A DNA stretch of 64,000 nucleotides, from NCBI GenBank assembly GCA_930367205.1, contig OV884011.1, forward strand, positions 142,845,937 to 142,909,936. The letters run 5' to 3'. Shown in pieces: positions 50,190 through 60,115 of the stretch; within the stretch, counting starts at the first letter, position 1, and the number at the start of each line of letters is the position of its first letter. Source of the DNA: Acanthosoma haemorrhoidale (Eukaryota > Arthropoda > Insecta > Hemiptera > Acanthosomatidae). A model generated the notes under the pieces. That model was not told the origin of the DNA and ran no database searches. It saw only the letters and a program-made list of their open reading frames with translations. Both the position numbers and the translations under genes were made by a program.

Positions 50190-50860
50190 TGTCGGGATGC
50201 GCAGGGAGGAGGTCCTCGACCCAGACACTGCCCGGCGGGCTTCAGAAAGAGCTATGAATAAACCTGTGGTCTTACCGTTACTAGTGGCCTAGTCGGCGGT
50301 AGCCTTATTCGTATTTGTTTATTTATCTGACTCCATAAGATCTTAGAAGGTGTGCCTCGACAGTGCACTATGTTTAAGAGAAGAGGTACATGGTAGGTTT
50401 TATAGGTAGTTTACGCGGTCTTGCAATGACAAGTTCACATTCGGTATCTGAGTGTTGGCGTAAACCGTCCGGACCCCAAAGGCAAATGTGAACGGGAAAG
50501 AGTCAGACTGGAACGCTGGGGGAGACGCTACTAGGTACATTTTGTAGGCCCCCAGGGATTGTCGTCTTCATGGAAAGGATCCCTTCCAAGGATGTCCTAT
50601 TTTTAGCAAGACAAAGCCAGTTAATTCCACTGGGAAGTTAGGGAGGGGGGCTGACAACGCCGAACTGAAGCTAGTATGGTTCGGAAAGATAGGTGCAGAG
50701 GTAATTAAATAAGAAAGCCATTGTTCGAGCAGAGCAACAAGCGCCAGTGCAGAGAGAGTGAGAGAGAGCTGTGTTCACTTCTAGGAGTCTGAAAAAGCTC
50801 AGAACTTCTGCCTTATACAGGTAGATCATTCCTGAACTGTTTGTTACGGCCAAAATTATG
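50190..50860. mobile_element. Partial or diverged third LTR copy
   Basis: Starts TGTCGGGATGCG and shares CTGACTCCATA, GTGCCTCGACAGTGCACTAT, GTTTACGCGGTCTTG and a GCTACTAGGT-like block with 36827-37691. The right part diverges after about 50760, and no 5-bp duplication of the left flank (ACAGA) was found, so the 3' border is uncertain. Confidence 0.65.
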
Positions 50861-50869
50861 ACAATTTAT

Positions 50870-51529
50870 TTTGACCAATCAGCGGGATAATACGCTCGGG
50901 CCCGTAGTGAGTCTTGCCGTATTGGAATCGTGAACTAGTCTCCTCTCTCTAGACAGCCGCCAAAGATTTATTGATAAAATATGGAAAGGTAGGCAGGTGT
51001 TTTCTGGTCAAAGAAGAGGGAAACTTTTATTTATTTGCGGTGAACAAGTTGGCACAATATATACTAACATTTTTCTTTGTCACTACTCCTATTTTAAAAG
51101 TATAAAGTAAAGTTTTAAGAATAAAGTTTCTTTTATCTATTAAATTGCTTCCACTTTTGATTTTAAATATTTTTTCTCCGTCTCGAAAAGGAGGCATAAA
51201 TGCCAATCAAGGTGAACTTTGCAGACTGCTTCTGGGTCTTTGTCCTTGGTTTATCGAGGGCCGTTACTCCGGGCTTTGGATGACATTTACGGTCTCACCA
51301 AGACCCTTCGGCTCCGAGGACTGACGGGGAGGGCTTGTGCTTTCTATGAACATTCTTAACAACTATGTAACATCAGTGGACTGTACTGATATATAAAATA
51401 TTGGTAGGCATCATGGTTTTTACCTAATACTTCAATCAGTCCTGTCGGGTCTGGGGTGCCACCTGTTCTCCAGGTATCCCTCATGGGATGGCTGTGGCTT
51501 TGTGCTCACTGCATATATACATATTTTAT
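50870..51529. other. Unassigned stretch before the gypsy cluster
   Basis: A moderately GC-rich piece at 51180-51500 looks like old repeat sequence but could not be assigned. The region ends in the TA tract into which element 1 is set. Confidence 0.4.
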
Positions 51530-51540
51530 ATATATATATA

Positions 51541-51725
51541 AGTTAAAGCCAGAGGCAAGTTATGTTGTAAACTAATACGATCATGGGAGGTAAACAACCC
51601 ATGATCCTATGTAGGTCGGATTACTAAGGAGAATAAAGTAGTCTTTTACTGGAGTCACAGTGTGTCGGTGATTTTTCCTCTGTCATTATTATATTTTTAT
51701 CACACTTAACCGCCGACGATTAACT
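51541..51725 (+). repeat. 5' LTR of element 1
   Basis: 185 bp from AGTTAAAGCC to GATTAACT. A poly(A) signal context GGAGAATAAAG lies in the middle. It differs from the 3' LTR by one base (GGTGATTTTT versus GGTGTTTTTT). Confidence 0.94.
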
Positions 51726-51742
51726 GGTGCCGAAACCCGGGA
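51725..51742 (+). other. tRNA-Phe primer binding site, element 1
   Basis: TGGTGCCGAAACCCGGGA is complementary to the 3' end of eukaryotic tRNA-Phe (acceptor stem plus CCA). It begins on the last base of the LTR. The same 18 bases occur in elements 2 and 3. Confidence 0.9.
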
Positions 51743-51847
51743 GATTACGGGAACCTCGTACGGCGGCGTAGAAAGTAATTGTTTTTTTTTTCTTTCTCTC
51801 TAATTTTTTTTTCTTAATCGTATCCTCTCTTTTACGTTTTTAATAAC
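51743..51847 (+). other. Leader of element 1
   Basis: This 105-bp untranslated leader runs from primer site to gag and includes T-rich runs. Packaging signals would be expected here but are not recognisable by eye. Confidence 0.5.
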
Positions 51848-52102
51848 ATGCCAGAGGGAGTGTTACGACCCGCGGTGCTAAGTGGAGCTGCAGATATACC
51901 TCAGTTGCCTCAAACGACGATGGCAGCGGCTCACGCGACTACATTAGCGTGGATGAAGATTCAGGCGATCACGGCTCAGGATATGAGGAAGTCCATTTCC
52001 GATCTGGAGAGATTCGCAGGTGAGACCGGGGAACTGAATCATTTCCTTAAGGGGGCTGATGATGCGGATAGAAGGAAAACGGACGGAGGATTTAATAACT
52101 GA
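51848..52102 (+). CDS. gag: Gag N-terminal part, element 1 (frame-broken)
   Basis: The 84-codon frame starts MPEGVLRPAVLSGA and matches the start of gag in element 3 (LAWMK, ISDLE.F.GE.GELNHF). The match ends at KGADD, after which element 3 continues in frame while this element continues in the next frame at 52059. Relative to element 3, about 8 bases are missing around 52045-52062, which breaks gag in two. Element 2 has the same break. The protein is expected to be the structural precursor that forms the particle; whether this part is made into a joined product is unknown. Confidence 0.8.
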   Translation: MPEGVLRPAVLSGAADIPQLPQTTMAAAHATTLAWMKIQAITAQDMRKSISDLERFAGETGELNHFLKGADDADRRKTDGGFNN

Positions 52103-53024
52103 AGGAGATGCCGATTCACTGAGAGCAGCTCTGGTGTGCAGAGTTAAGCGGAGCATTCTGAATATGATCCAGGCTGACGAGGAGACCTCATGGACCATAG
52201 TGAAGGAGCGGCTGAAGAAAGCATTCGGCGGGGGAAGATGGACCCCGGAAGAGGATATTTTTAAAATGTTCCGGGAGACGAAGAGGCACCGACAAACAAA
52301 CGGGCAGTTCGCCGGAACACTGCTGGCTCAATACAATGGAATCACGGAGAAGATGCGGGAGACATTGAACGCGGCAGAAGTAGAGGGCAGGATGGCGTTT
52401 TTGTCTACAATACTGAAGGTGCAGCTAGCGAAGGAAACAGGAAGAAAGGAGGCGTTACCTAGAGAGTGCACGTTTCTAGAATGCGCTCAAGAAATGGTGG
52501 ACACCAGCGCCAGAGAGGAGGAAATTACAGTTGGCGAGGAAGAAATGGACTGGAGGAAAGTGGTATATAAAAGGCCCAAAATCGCGCCGGTCACATGGAG
52601 GAAGAAGGAGGTAGAGTACGGTAGAAGAGAGAGGGCGGCAGTGGGAGAAAGGAGCCGAGGAAACGCGGGACGCCCCAGGAGAAGGGAAGACAGGAAGTGT
52701 TATGAGTGTGGGAAGACAGGACACCTGGTAGCTAAGTGCCCACGCACTAGGTGCTTTGAGTGTGGCACGGAGGGTCACGTAGCAAGACAGTGCCCATATA
52801 TGAGCCCACGCAGAAACGTGAACCGTCCCGAGCCAATGGAAATCAATGCTCAGAGAGTGTGGAGGAGGGAGAGACATCAGTCAGAGGCTTCAGAAACTTC
52901 GGAAATCTCCGAAACGGACAACGAAAGGGAAGAGCCAGGAAGCGGAGTGGGCTGTGGAAGCGGCAGTGCCCGGAGGAGCGGCCGACGACAGGCGATGGAG
53001 GAGAGGGGAGAACGCGAGATCTGA
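52059..53024 (+). CDS. gag: Gag main part with two zinc knuckles, element 1
   Basis: 321 codons starting MMRIEGKRTEDL, in the same frame as pol. It carries the capsid-like segment (about 20-150) and two CCHC zinc knuckles, CYECGKTGHLVAKC from residue 214 and CFECGTEGHVARQC from residue 232, which bind the RNA genome. A charged tail of S, E and R follows. It ends with a TGA at 53022-53024, after which the same frame stays open through 53025-53117 into pol without another stop. The ATG may be the true start or only the first one after the frame break; comparison with element 3 favours a longer original gag. Confidence 0.88.
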   Translation: MMRIEGKRTEDLITEGDADSLRAALVCRVKRSILNMIQADEETSWTIVKERLKKAFGGGRWTPEEDIFKMFRETKRHRQTNGQFAGTLLAQYNGITEKMRETLNAAEVEGRMAFLSTILKVQLAKETGRKEALPRECTFLECAQEMVDTSAREEEITVGEEEMDWRKVVYKRPKIAPVTWRKKEVEYGRRERAAVGERSRGNAGRPRRREDRKCYECGKTGHLVAKCPRTRCFECGTEGHVARQCPYMSPRRNVNRPEPMEINAQRVWRRERHQSEASETSEISETDNEREEPGSGVGCGSGSARRSGRRQAMEERGEREI

Positions 53025-53117
53025 GAAGAGTGGCAGCGGAGAGGCGACCGCACGTTAATAAATAATATTGTAAAAGGCACACATGGCGGTCTGCCTATAA
53101 TTAGAGTCGCGAGTGGA
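53022..53117 (+). promoter_or_regulatory. In-frame UGA and gag-pol linker, candidate readthrough site (element 1)
   Basis: A single TGA separates gag and pol in one frame. The 31 codons after it are open and read EEWQRRGDRTLINNIV and then GGLPIIRVASGVQC up to the pol methionine. Element 3 has a TGA at the equivalent place followed by GAGWQRGGRTLINYI. Conservation of frame, of the stop and of the linker peptide points to UGA readthrough for making pol. This is an inference; no translation data exist here. Confidence 0.7.
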
Positions 53118-56100
53118 GTGCAGTGCTTAGTGGATACGGGGAGTACCAACACAATAATGTGTCGGGAGACACTAGAGAGCATGTGTGGAGGAGGGAGGAT
53201 GCCTCAAATGCAGGTATGTTCTTGTAGCTTGGTCACCCTGGGGGGCCCCTGCAGGGTCGAAGGGGAAGCGATAATAGGGTTGGAAAGATGGGATCGTAGC
53301 GAGGAGAAATTACGGGTCCATGTGGTGGAAAAGATGCCCCGGGAATACGGAGGGATCATAGGGTGTGATCTGTTGGGGAAAGTTGGAGCAAGGATTAGGA
53401 ACAGGGAAGGGAAATGGGACATTCGCTTAGGTAAGAAAACATATAGGTGCCTGAGACAAGGGAGGGACGTAGGGAGAGACGGTAGGGCGCGAGTAGGGGC
53501 GATTAGGCGAGCGGAGGATTGGAGAGTGGAGCTCAAGAGAGAATATACGGACATTTTCTTTAAGGAAGGGGAGAGATTGGGGGCCACAGGAAAAACAGTA
53601 CATGAGATTCCGCTCAAGCAGGACCGAGTAAGCTACGTGAAGGAGCGCAGATACCCACAGGCTCTGAGACACCATATTAGGGAGGAGCTGGACAACTTGA
53701 AAAAACAGGGGATCATCGAAGATAGCACGTCACCATATAATAGCCCCTTATGGGCTGTTAAGAAAAAGAGCGTGGAAGGCGGGGTCCCAGATAAGTATAG
53801 AGTGGTAGTAGACTACCGGAAGCTCAATGAGAATACAGTGGACGAGAAGTACCCAATTCCACGGTTCGATGACATTCTGGACAGGCTGAGCGGGGCCAGG
53901 ATCTTCAGCACCCTGGATCTCAAAGCGGGGTATCACCAGATACAGATGCATCCTAGGGACCGACATAAGACAGCCTTCACTTTTGAGAGAGGTCACTACG
54001 AGTTCACCAGGATGCCATTTGGATTGAAAAATGCACCCATCACATTCCAAAGGCTCATGGATGAGTTGCTACGGGGAGTTGATGAGTCCGTTTGCCAGAT
54101 ATACATGGACGACCTCTTAGTATTCAGCGCGACCGAGGCCCAACATGTAGATCACCTTAGGACAGTTTTTGACCGAGTGCGACAATTCGGCCTGAAATTG
54201 TCGGAGGAAAAGTCCCATCTGGGTCAGGAGGTCATCAGGTTTTTGGGGCACACGATATCCAAAGAAGGAGTCCGACCAGATGCCGGGAAGGTAGCAGCAA
54301 TCCAGAAGATGGCGGTTCCGTCGGACGTAAAAGGGATACGGTGGTTGATGGGAACACTGAACTACTACAGGCGATTCGTCCCAGAAATGGCAGCATACCT
54401 AGTACCTCTTAACAACCTCCTCAAAAAGGGGAAAAAAGTAGCCATCACCCCCGACATAGAGGCGAACATGCGCAAGTGCATGGCACGACTACAAGAACAT
54501 CCTGTACTGGCTTTTCCGGATTTCACAAAGCAATTCACAATAACGACGGATGCCAGAGAATATGCCTTGGGAGCAGTTCTGTCACAGGCGGGGGGCAAAG
54601 GGGACCGTCCAGTAGCGTACGCCAGTAGGCGCCTCACAGAGGCGGAAAGTCGGTATAGCGCGCTAGAGCGGGAATTTTTAGGGATAGTCTGGGCAATAGA
54701 CCATTTCCGGCCCTACGTGTTCGGGAGAAGGTTCCGGGTGCACACCGACCACAAACCGTTACAGTGGGTTGGTAAATTAAAAGAGTCGTCGGCGAGGGTC
54801 ATGCGTTGGAAGGAGTTCCTCAGCCAATACAACTTGGAGGTGATATACAAGCCCGGTAAGGAAAACGTCGTGGCGGACTGGCTGTCCCGGGCGATGGTGG
54901 TCAACGCACTCGAACAAGAGCAGGGGGAATCCTCCCGAGACGGAAGGCAGTTCTTGCGAGAATGGACGCCGGAGAGAGAAGAAGACCAACAGGAACCAGG
55001 GTCTACGGATTTGGTACCGTCGGCAGGAGGAGGGAGCTCAACGGACGACAGGCCTGCGGACATGGAAGAGCGGGAAGAAATTATAAACGATAAGCGCCGC
55101 CAGATAGTCTGGAAGACGAAGACCTTCGGCCCCATGAAAATAGCACATGATAGTTCTCCACGATCGACCACCACGACCATATGGTCGGCTCCTGGGGTGA
55201 ACAATGACCAAATTAGTCGTGCCCTTAATGATGCTTCCACACCAGGGAAGACCCATTTTCTTTATGTCGGGAACGCAACCATATGGGAGAAAATTAAGCG
55301 CCTTTGGAGGGCGGAGCAGGTTGGGGTTGACCGAACATTTGTACGGTGTACCATGATGGTAGAGACCATCCCGGATGAGCCAACGCAGAAGGAGATCACG
55401 CTAGCGTACCATCAGGGCAAAACCAACCACAGGGGAGAACAAGAGACGGCTCAGGCGTTGAGGCGGAAGTATTTCTGGTGGGGGATGCGAAAGACAATCC
55501 AGGAAACACTAGCTGCGTGCGAAGTTTGTCATCGTACCAAATATGACAGGCACCCACCTACCGGGCAACAAGTCGAGACTCCCACGGCGCAAATACCGCT
55601 CACTGACCTTCAAGTTGATACTTTCACTTGGCGGGGACACAAGTGGGTCACCGTGGGTGACCTCTTTAGCAAAATGGCTATGGCATACCCTATTCGGGAA
55701 AAGTCATCGGAAGCAGTGCTAGGCGCGCTGAGGCGTTGGTTCCAATTCTACGGCGTCCCAGATCGGATAGCGTCGGACGGTGGAAAGGAGTTCGATAACG
55801 CCGACGTGCGGAAAGAGATGAAGGCTCTGGACGTGATGTGGCACGTCAATACGCCAGGGCATCCAAAGAGCCGAGGAGGAATTGAGCGTCTCCACAGTAC
55901 CTTGGGCGATCATCTCCGCGTCTACAATGCTGACAAAGGGTTGGAGCCGGCAGAGGCAATGCCTAGGGCGGTCATTGCGTATAGCCATTCTGTCCACACG
56001 ACCACCGGGTTTTCACCCTTTGAAATCCTTTTCGGACTTCGTGGGCGTCGCCGAGACACGAGTAGAACGGTGGTGGGAGACGAGACGTCCGCACAACTCA

Positions 56101-56414
56101 CCACCAACCGCGTGGAACTGGGGAAAGTATGGGGGAAGGTGTACGCGAGAATTACCGGGGAAAAATCCAGGAGGGTGTTGAGGGAGAACGCGGGCGTCAA
56201 ACCACTAGAAGGGTGCGTGGCGATTGGCACTATGGTATATCGTAAGATCGGTTCCAATAGGAGTAAGGAGGTGTCCCGTTATGAGGGTCCCTTCCGGGTG
56301 ATCACGATTCGTGAACACAATTTGGTGACCATCCAGAGTGTTCATGAACCCGCGAAGAGGAGAACTGTCCATCTCGAGCAGTTAAAGCTTCCAGTGGGGA
56401 AGCCATCAAAATAG
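53118..56414 (+). CDS. pol: Pol polyprotein (PR-RT-RNase H-IN), element 1
   Basis: 1098 codons from the first methionine, without internal lesion. Aspartic protease: LVDTGSTN with D6. Reverse transcriptase: FSTLDLKAGYHQI near residue 265, then YMDDLLVFS with Y329. RNase H: TTDAREYALGAVL with D478 and HTDHKPLQW. Integrase: the zinc region HQGKTNHRG ... CEVCHRTKYDRHPP, then the catalytic triad D834, D887 and E923, with 35 residues between the last two (DD35E). The order PR-RT-RH-IN is that of Ty3/gypsy. The real N-terminus probably lies upstream in the linker after the UGA. Close relatives are gypsy-group insect elements. Confidence 0.95.
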   Translation: MQCLVDTGSTNTIMCRETLESMCGGGRMPQMQVCSCSLVTLGGPCRVEGEAIIGLERWDRSEEKLRVHVVEKMPREYGGIIGCDLLGKVGARIRNREGKWDIRLGKKTYRCLRQGRDVGRDGRARVGAIRRAEDWRVELKREYTDIFFKEGERLGATGKTVHEIPLKQDRVSYVKERRYPQALRHHIREELDNLKKQGIIEDSTSPYNSPLWAVKKKSVEGGVPDKYRVVVDYRKLNENTVDEKYPIPRFDDILDRLSGARIFSTLDLKAGYHQIQMHPRDRHKTAFTFERGHYEFTRMPFGLKNAPITFQRLMDELLRGVDESVCQIYMDDLLVFSATEAQHVDHLRTVFDRVRQFGLKLSEEKSHLGQEVIRFLGHTISKEGVRPDAGKVAAIQKMAVPSDVKGIRWLMGTLNYYRRFVPEMAAYLVPLNNLLKKGKKVAITPDIEANMRKCMARLQEHPVLAFPDFTKQFTITTDAREYALGAVLSQAGGKGDRPVAYASRRLTEAESRYSALEREFLGIVWAIDHFRPYVFGRRFRVHTDHKPLQWVGKLKESSARVMRWKEFLSQYNLEVIYKPGKENVVADWLSRAMVVNALEQEQGESSRDGRQFLREWTPEREEDQQEPGSTDLVPSAGGGSSTDDRPADMEEREEIINDKRRQIVWKTKTFGPMKIAHDSSPRSTTTTIWSAPGVNNDQISRALNDASTPGKTHFLYVGNATIWEKIKRLWRAEQVGVDRTFVRCTMMVETIPDEPTQKEITLAYHQGKTNHRGEQETAQALRRKYFWWGMRKTIQETLAACEVCHRTKYDRHPPTGQQVETPTAQIPLTDLQVDTFTWRGHKWVTVGDLFSKMAMAYPIREKSSEAVLGALRRWFQFYGVPDRIASDGGKEFDNADVRKEMKALDVMWHVNTPGHPKSRGGIERLHSTLGDHLRVYNADKGLEPAEAMPRAVIAYSHSVHTTTGFSPFEILFGLRGRRRDTSRTVVGDETSAQLTTNRVELGKVWGKVYARITGEKSRRVLRENAGVKPLEGCVAIGTMVYRKIGSNRSKEVSRYEGPFRVITIREHNLVTIQSVHEPAKRRTVHLEQLKLPVGKPSK

Positions 56415-56667
56415 GAAATTGACTCTAATTTTCTCACTCCTGCACACATCTCTTTTGGTTTTCGGTGGCATTTGCCAAATACATGTTTTTTTATTTTACT
56501 GTTTTAACCTTGTACCACATTGGATAAAGTTATGTTCTGTTTTTATGATTATAAGACAGTGTTGTGCTGCTCTAGGCGAGCAGGAAATTATTATGTCAGA
56601 ACTGTATATAATTAGCATAAGTGTTAAGTTTCAGTTCCCGACGGATGGTCAGGAACTGGCAGGGGGG
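56415..56667 (+). other. 3' region of element 1 with polypurine tract
   Basis: About 250 bp between pol and the LTR, without an env gene; the only open frame (56419-56673) is short and unlike envelope proteins. The polypurine tract AGGGGGG at 56661-56667 directly precedes the LTR and would prime plus-strand DNA. Confidence 0.85.
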
Positions 56668-56852
56668 AGTTAAAGCCAGAGGCAAGTTATGTTGTAAACT
56701 AATACGATCATGGGAGGTAAACAACCCATGATCCTATGTAGGTCGGATTACTAAGGAGAATAAAGTAGTCTTTTACTGGAGTCACAGTGTGTCGGTGTTT
56801 TTTCCTCTGTCATTATTATATTTTTATCACACTTAACCGCCGACGATTAACT
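56668..56852 (+). repeat. 3' LTR of element 1
   Basis: 185 bp, identical to the 5' LTR except for one base. It ends TTAACT against a TA tract. Confidence 0.94.
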
Positions 56853-56863
56853 TATATATATAT

Positions 56864-56942
<79 letters not shown>
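56853..56942. repeat. (TA)n tract
   Basis: About 90 bases of TA repeats with a single TCT interruption near its start. It is followed by about 97 bases of unrelated sequence before element 2 begins. Confidence 0.95.
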
Positions 56943-56944
<2 letters not shown>

Positions 56945-57039
56945 GTACCTCGGAGAGATACAACACTATGTCCATTTTCATAACTTTACAGGAGAGGAGT
57001 TTTAAACTTTTTTTCAACAAAAAGTGTTTATATATATGT

Positions 57040-57574
57040 TCAACACCCTCCTGGATTTTTCCCCGGTAATTCTCGCGTACACCTTCCCCCATACTTTCCC
57101 CAGTTCCACGCGGTTGGTGGTGAGTTGTGCGGACGTCTCGTCTCCCACCACCGTTCTACTCGTGTCTCGGCGACGCCCACGAAGTCCGAAAAGGATTTCA
57201 AAGGGTGAAAACCCGGTGGTCGTGTGGACAGAATGGTTATACGCAATGACCGCCCTAGGCATTGCCTCTGCCGGCTCCAACCCTTTGTCAGCATTGTAGA
57301 CGCGGAGATGATCGCCCAAGGTACTGTGGAGACGCTCAATTCCTCCTCGGCTCTTTGGATGCCCTGGGGTATTGACGTGCCACATCACGTCCAGAGCCTT
57401 CATCTCTTTCCGCACGTCGGCGTTATCGAACTCCTTTCCACCGTCCGACGCTATCCGATCTGGGACGCCATAGAATTGGAACCAACGCCTTAGCGCGCCT
57501 AGCACTGCTTCCAATGACTTTTCCCGAATAGGGTATGCCATAGCCATTTTGCTAAAGAGGTCAACCATGGTGGC
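57040..57574 (-). pseudogene. pol: Integrase C-terminal part, element 2
   Basis: The frame following the internal stop reads MVDLFSKMAMAYP and contains two of the catalytic acids, ASDGGKEF and GGIERLHST. It continues to the truncation point near SRRVL, after which unrelated sequence follows. Element 1 has VGDLFSK where this copy has MVDLFSK. Confidence 0.88.
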
Positions 57575-59085
57575 CTACTTGTGTCCCCGCCAAGTGAAGG
57601 TATCCACTTGAAGGTCAGTGAGCGGTGTTTGCGCCGTGGGAGTCTCGACTTGTTGCCCGGTAGGTGGGTGCCTGTCATATTTGGTACGATGACAAACTTC
57701 GCACGCAGCTAGTGTTTCCTGGATTGTCTTTCGCATCCCCCACCAGAAATACTTCCGCCTCAACGCCTGAGCCATCTCTTGTTCTCCCCTGTGGTTGGTT
57801 TTGCCCTGATGGTACGCTAGCGTGATCTCCTTCTGCGTTGGCTCATCCGGGATGGTCTCTACCATCATGGTACACCGTACAAATGTTCGGTCAACCCCAA
57901 CCTGCTCCGCCCTCCAAAGGCGCTTAATTTTCACCCATATGGTTCCGTTCCCGACATAAAGAAAATGGGTCTTTCCTGGTGTGGAAGCATCATTAAGGGC
58001 ACGACTAATTTGGTCATTGTTCACCCCTGGAGCCGACCATATGGTCGTGGTGGTCGATCGTGGAGAACTATCATGTGCTATTTTCATGGGGCCGAAGGTC
58101 TTCGTCTTCCAGACTATCTGGCGGTGCTTATCGTTTATAATTTCTTCCCGCTCTTCCATGTCCGCAGGCCTGTCGTCCGTTGAGCTCCCTCCTCCTGCCG
58201 ACGGTACCAAATCCGTAGACCCTGGTTCCTGTTGGTCTTCTTCTCTCTCCGGCGTCCATTCTCGCAAGAACTGCGTTCCGTCTCGGGAGGATTCCCCCTG
58301 CTCTTGTTCTAGTACGTTGACCACCATCGCCCGGGACAGCCAGTCCGCCACGACGTTTTCCTTACCGGGCTTGTATATCACCTCCAAGTTGTATTGGCTG
58401 AGGAACTCCTTCCAACGCATGACCCTCGCCGACGACTCTTTTAATTTACCAACCCACTGTAACGGTTTGTGGTCGGTGTGCACCCGGAACCTTCTCCCGA
58501 ACACGTAGGGCCGGAAATGGTCTATTGCCCAGACTATCCCTAATAATTCCCGCTCTAGCGCGCTATACCGACTTTCCGCCTCTGTGAGGCGCCTACTGGC
58601 GTACGCTACTGGACGGTCCCCTTTGCCCCCCGCCTGTGACAGAACTGCTCCCAAGGCATATTCTCTGGCATCCGTCGTTATTGTGAATTGCTTTGTGAAA
58701 TCCGGAAAAGCCAGTACAGGATGTTCTTGTAGTCGTGCCATGCACTTGCGCATGTTCGCCTCTATGTCGGGGGTGATGGCTACTTTTTTCCCCTTTTTGA
58801 GGAGGTTGTTAAGAGGTACTAGGTATGCTGCCATTTCTGGGACGAATCGCCTGTAGTAGTTCAGTGTTCCCATCAACCGCCGTATCCCTTTTACGTCCGT
58901 CGGAACCGCCATCTTCTGGATTGCTGCTACCTTCCCGGCATCTGGTCGGACTCCTTCTTTGGATATCGTGTGCCCCGAAAAACTGATGACCTCCTGACCC
59001 AGATGGGACTTTTCCTCCGACAATTTCAGGCCGAATTGTCGCACTCGGTCAAAAACTGTCCTCAGGTGATCAACATGTTGGGCCT
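57575..59085 (-). pseudogene. pol: RT (second half)-RNase H-integrase start, element 2
   Basis: The 489-codon frame (59044-57575) starts downstream of the lost YMDD motif and reads RQFGLKLSEEKSHLGQE, then the RNase H motifs TTDAREYALG and HTDHKPLQW, and the integrase zinc region. It ends in a TAG at 57575-57577 where element 1 has the tryptophan codon of HKWVTVGD. Protease and the catalytic half of RT are absent because of the deletion joining at 59078-59085. Confidence 0.9.
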
Positions 59086-59809
59086 TTTATATACTACTTT
59101 CCTCCAGTCCATTTCTTCCTCGCCAACTGTAATTTCCTCCTCTCTGGCGCTGGTGTCCACCATTTCTTGAGCGCATTCTAAAAACGTGCGCTCTCTAGGT
59201 AACGCCTCCTTTCTTCCTGTTTCCTTCGCTAGCTGCACCTTCAGTATTGTAGACAAAAACGCCATCCTGCCCTCTACTTCTGCTGCGTTCAATGTCTCCC
59301 GCATCTTCTCCGTGATGCCATTGTATTGAGCCAGCAGTGTTCCGGCGAACTGCCCGTTTGTTTGTCGGTGCCTCTTCGTCTCCCGGAACATTTTAAAAAT
59401 ATCCTCTTCCGGGGTCCATCTTCCCCCGCCGAATGCTTTCTTCAGCCGCTCCTTCACTATGGTCCATGAGGTCTCCTCGTCAGCCTGGATCATATTCAGA
59501 ATGCTCCGCTTAACTCTGCACACCAGAGCTGCTCTCAGTGAATCGGCATCTCCTTCAGTTATTAAATCCTCCGTCCGTTTTCCTTCTATCCGCATCATCA
59601 GCCCCCTTAAGGAAATGATTCAGTTCCCCGGTCTCACCTGTGAATCTCTCCAGATCGGAAATGGACTTCCTCATATCCTGAGCCGTGATCGCCTAAATCT
59701 TCATCCACGCTAATGTAGTCGCGTGAGCCGCTGCCATCGTCGTTTGAGGCAACTGAGGTATATCTTCAGCTCCACTTAGCACCGCGGGTTGTAACACTCC
59801 CTCTGGCAT
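59078..59809 (-). pseudogene. gag: Gag remnant, element 2
   Basis: Equivalent to 51848-52579 of element 1. The first frame has a TAG at 59693-59695 where element 1 has CAG (WMKIQ). The frame break shared with element 1 follows, then the frame MMRIEGKRTED (59598-59062) runs up to the deletion junction. Both zinc knuckles are lost. Confidence 0.9.
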
Positions 59810-59913
59810 GTTATTAAAAACGTAAAAGAGAGGAGACGATTAAGAAAAAAAAATTAGAGAGAAAGAAAAAAAAACAATTACTTTCTACGCCGCCGTACGA
59901 GGTTCCCGTAATC

Positions 59914-59931
59914 TCCCGGGTTTCGGCACCA
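59914..59931 (-). other. tRNA-Phe primer binding site, element 2
   Basis: The complement of TGGTGCCGAAACCCGGGA, identical to the site of elements 1 and 3 and adjoining the LTR. Confidence 0.9.
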
Positions 59932-60115
59932 GTTAATCGTCGGCGGTTAAGTGTGATAAAAATATAATAATGACAGAGGAAAAAACACCGACACACTGTG
60001 ACTCCAGTAAAAGACTACTTTATTCTCCTTAGTAATCCGACCTACATAGGATCATGGGTTGTTTACCTCCCATGATCGTATTAGTTTACAACATAACTTG
60101 CCTCTGGCTTTAACT
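59931..60115 (-). repeat. 5' LTR of element 2
   Basis: 185 bp, matching the LTRs of element 1. At the position where those two differ, it carries the base of the 3' LTR (GGTGTTTTTT). It is followed by 14 bases of TA repeat and then the LTR of element 3. Confidence 0.93.

Larger units (their letters stand above)
51541..56852 (+). mobile_element. Ty3/gypsy LTR retrotransposon, element 1 (both LTRs)
   Basis: A 5312-bp element with 185-bp LTRs that differ at one position, a primer site, gag, pol and a polypurine tract. LTRs begin AGTTAA and end TTAACT. The flanks are TATA repeats, so a 4-bp TATA duplication is likely but cannot be distinguished from the tract. Termini, target and pol sequence fit errantivirus-like gypsy elements of insects. 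There is no env-sized frame between the pol stop (56414) and the 3' LTR. Near-identical LTRs imply a recent insertion. Confidence 0.95.
57040..60115 (-). mobile_element. Ty3/gypsy element 2, 3'-truncated deletion derivative
   Basis: Nearly identical to element 1 but on the minus strand. It keeps the 5' LTR (59931-60115), primer site, gag start, the second half of RT, RNase H and most of integrase. It ends at 57040, corresponding to 56181 of element 1, so the last 671 bases including the 3' LTR are gone. A further 1564 bp are missing internally (equivalent to 52572-54135). It has no complete gene for replication and could move only with help from another copy, if at all. Confidence 0.93.

Noticed and set aside
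52476..56257. Long antisense open frames across the gag-pol region (for example 52476-52877, 54713-55240, 55922-56257)
   Set aside because: They mirror the coding strand of a clear gag-pol and recur in element 2 for the same reason; they show no domains.
56419..56673. Hydrophobic 84-codon frame after pol, considered as env
   Set aside because: Far too short, no signal peptide with cleavage motif or transmembrane anchor pattern of insect env proteins, and it runs into the LTR.
56787..57092. Frames through the TA tract encoding IYIYIY repeats
   Set aside because: Simple translation of (TA)n; no gene.
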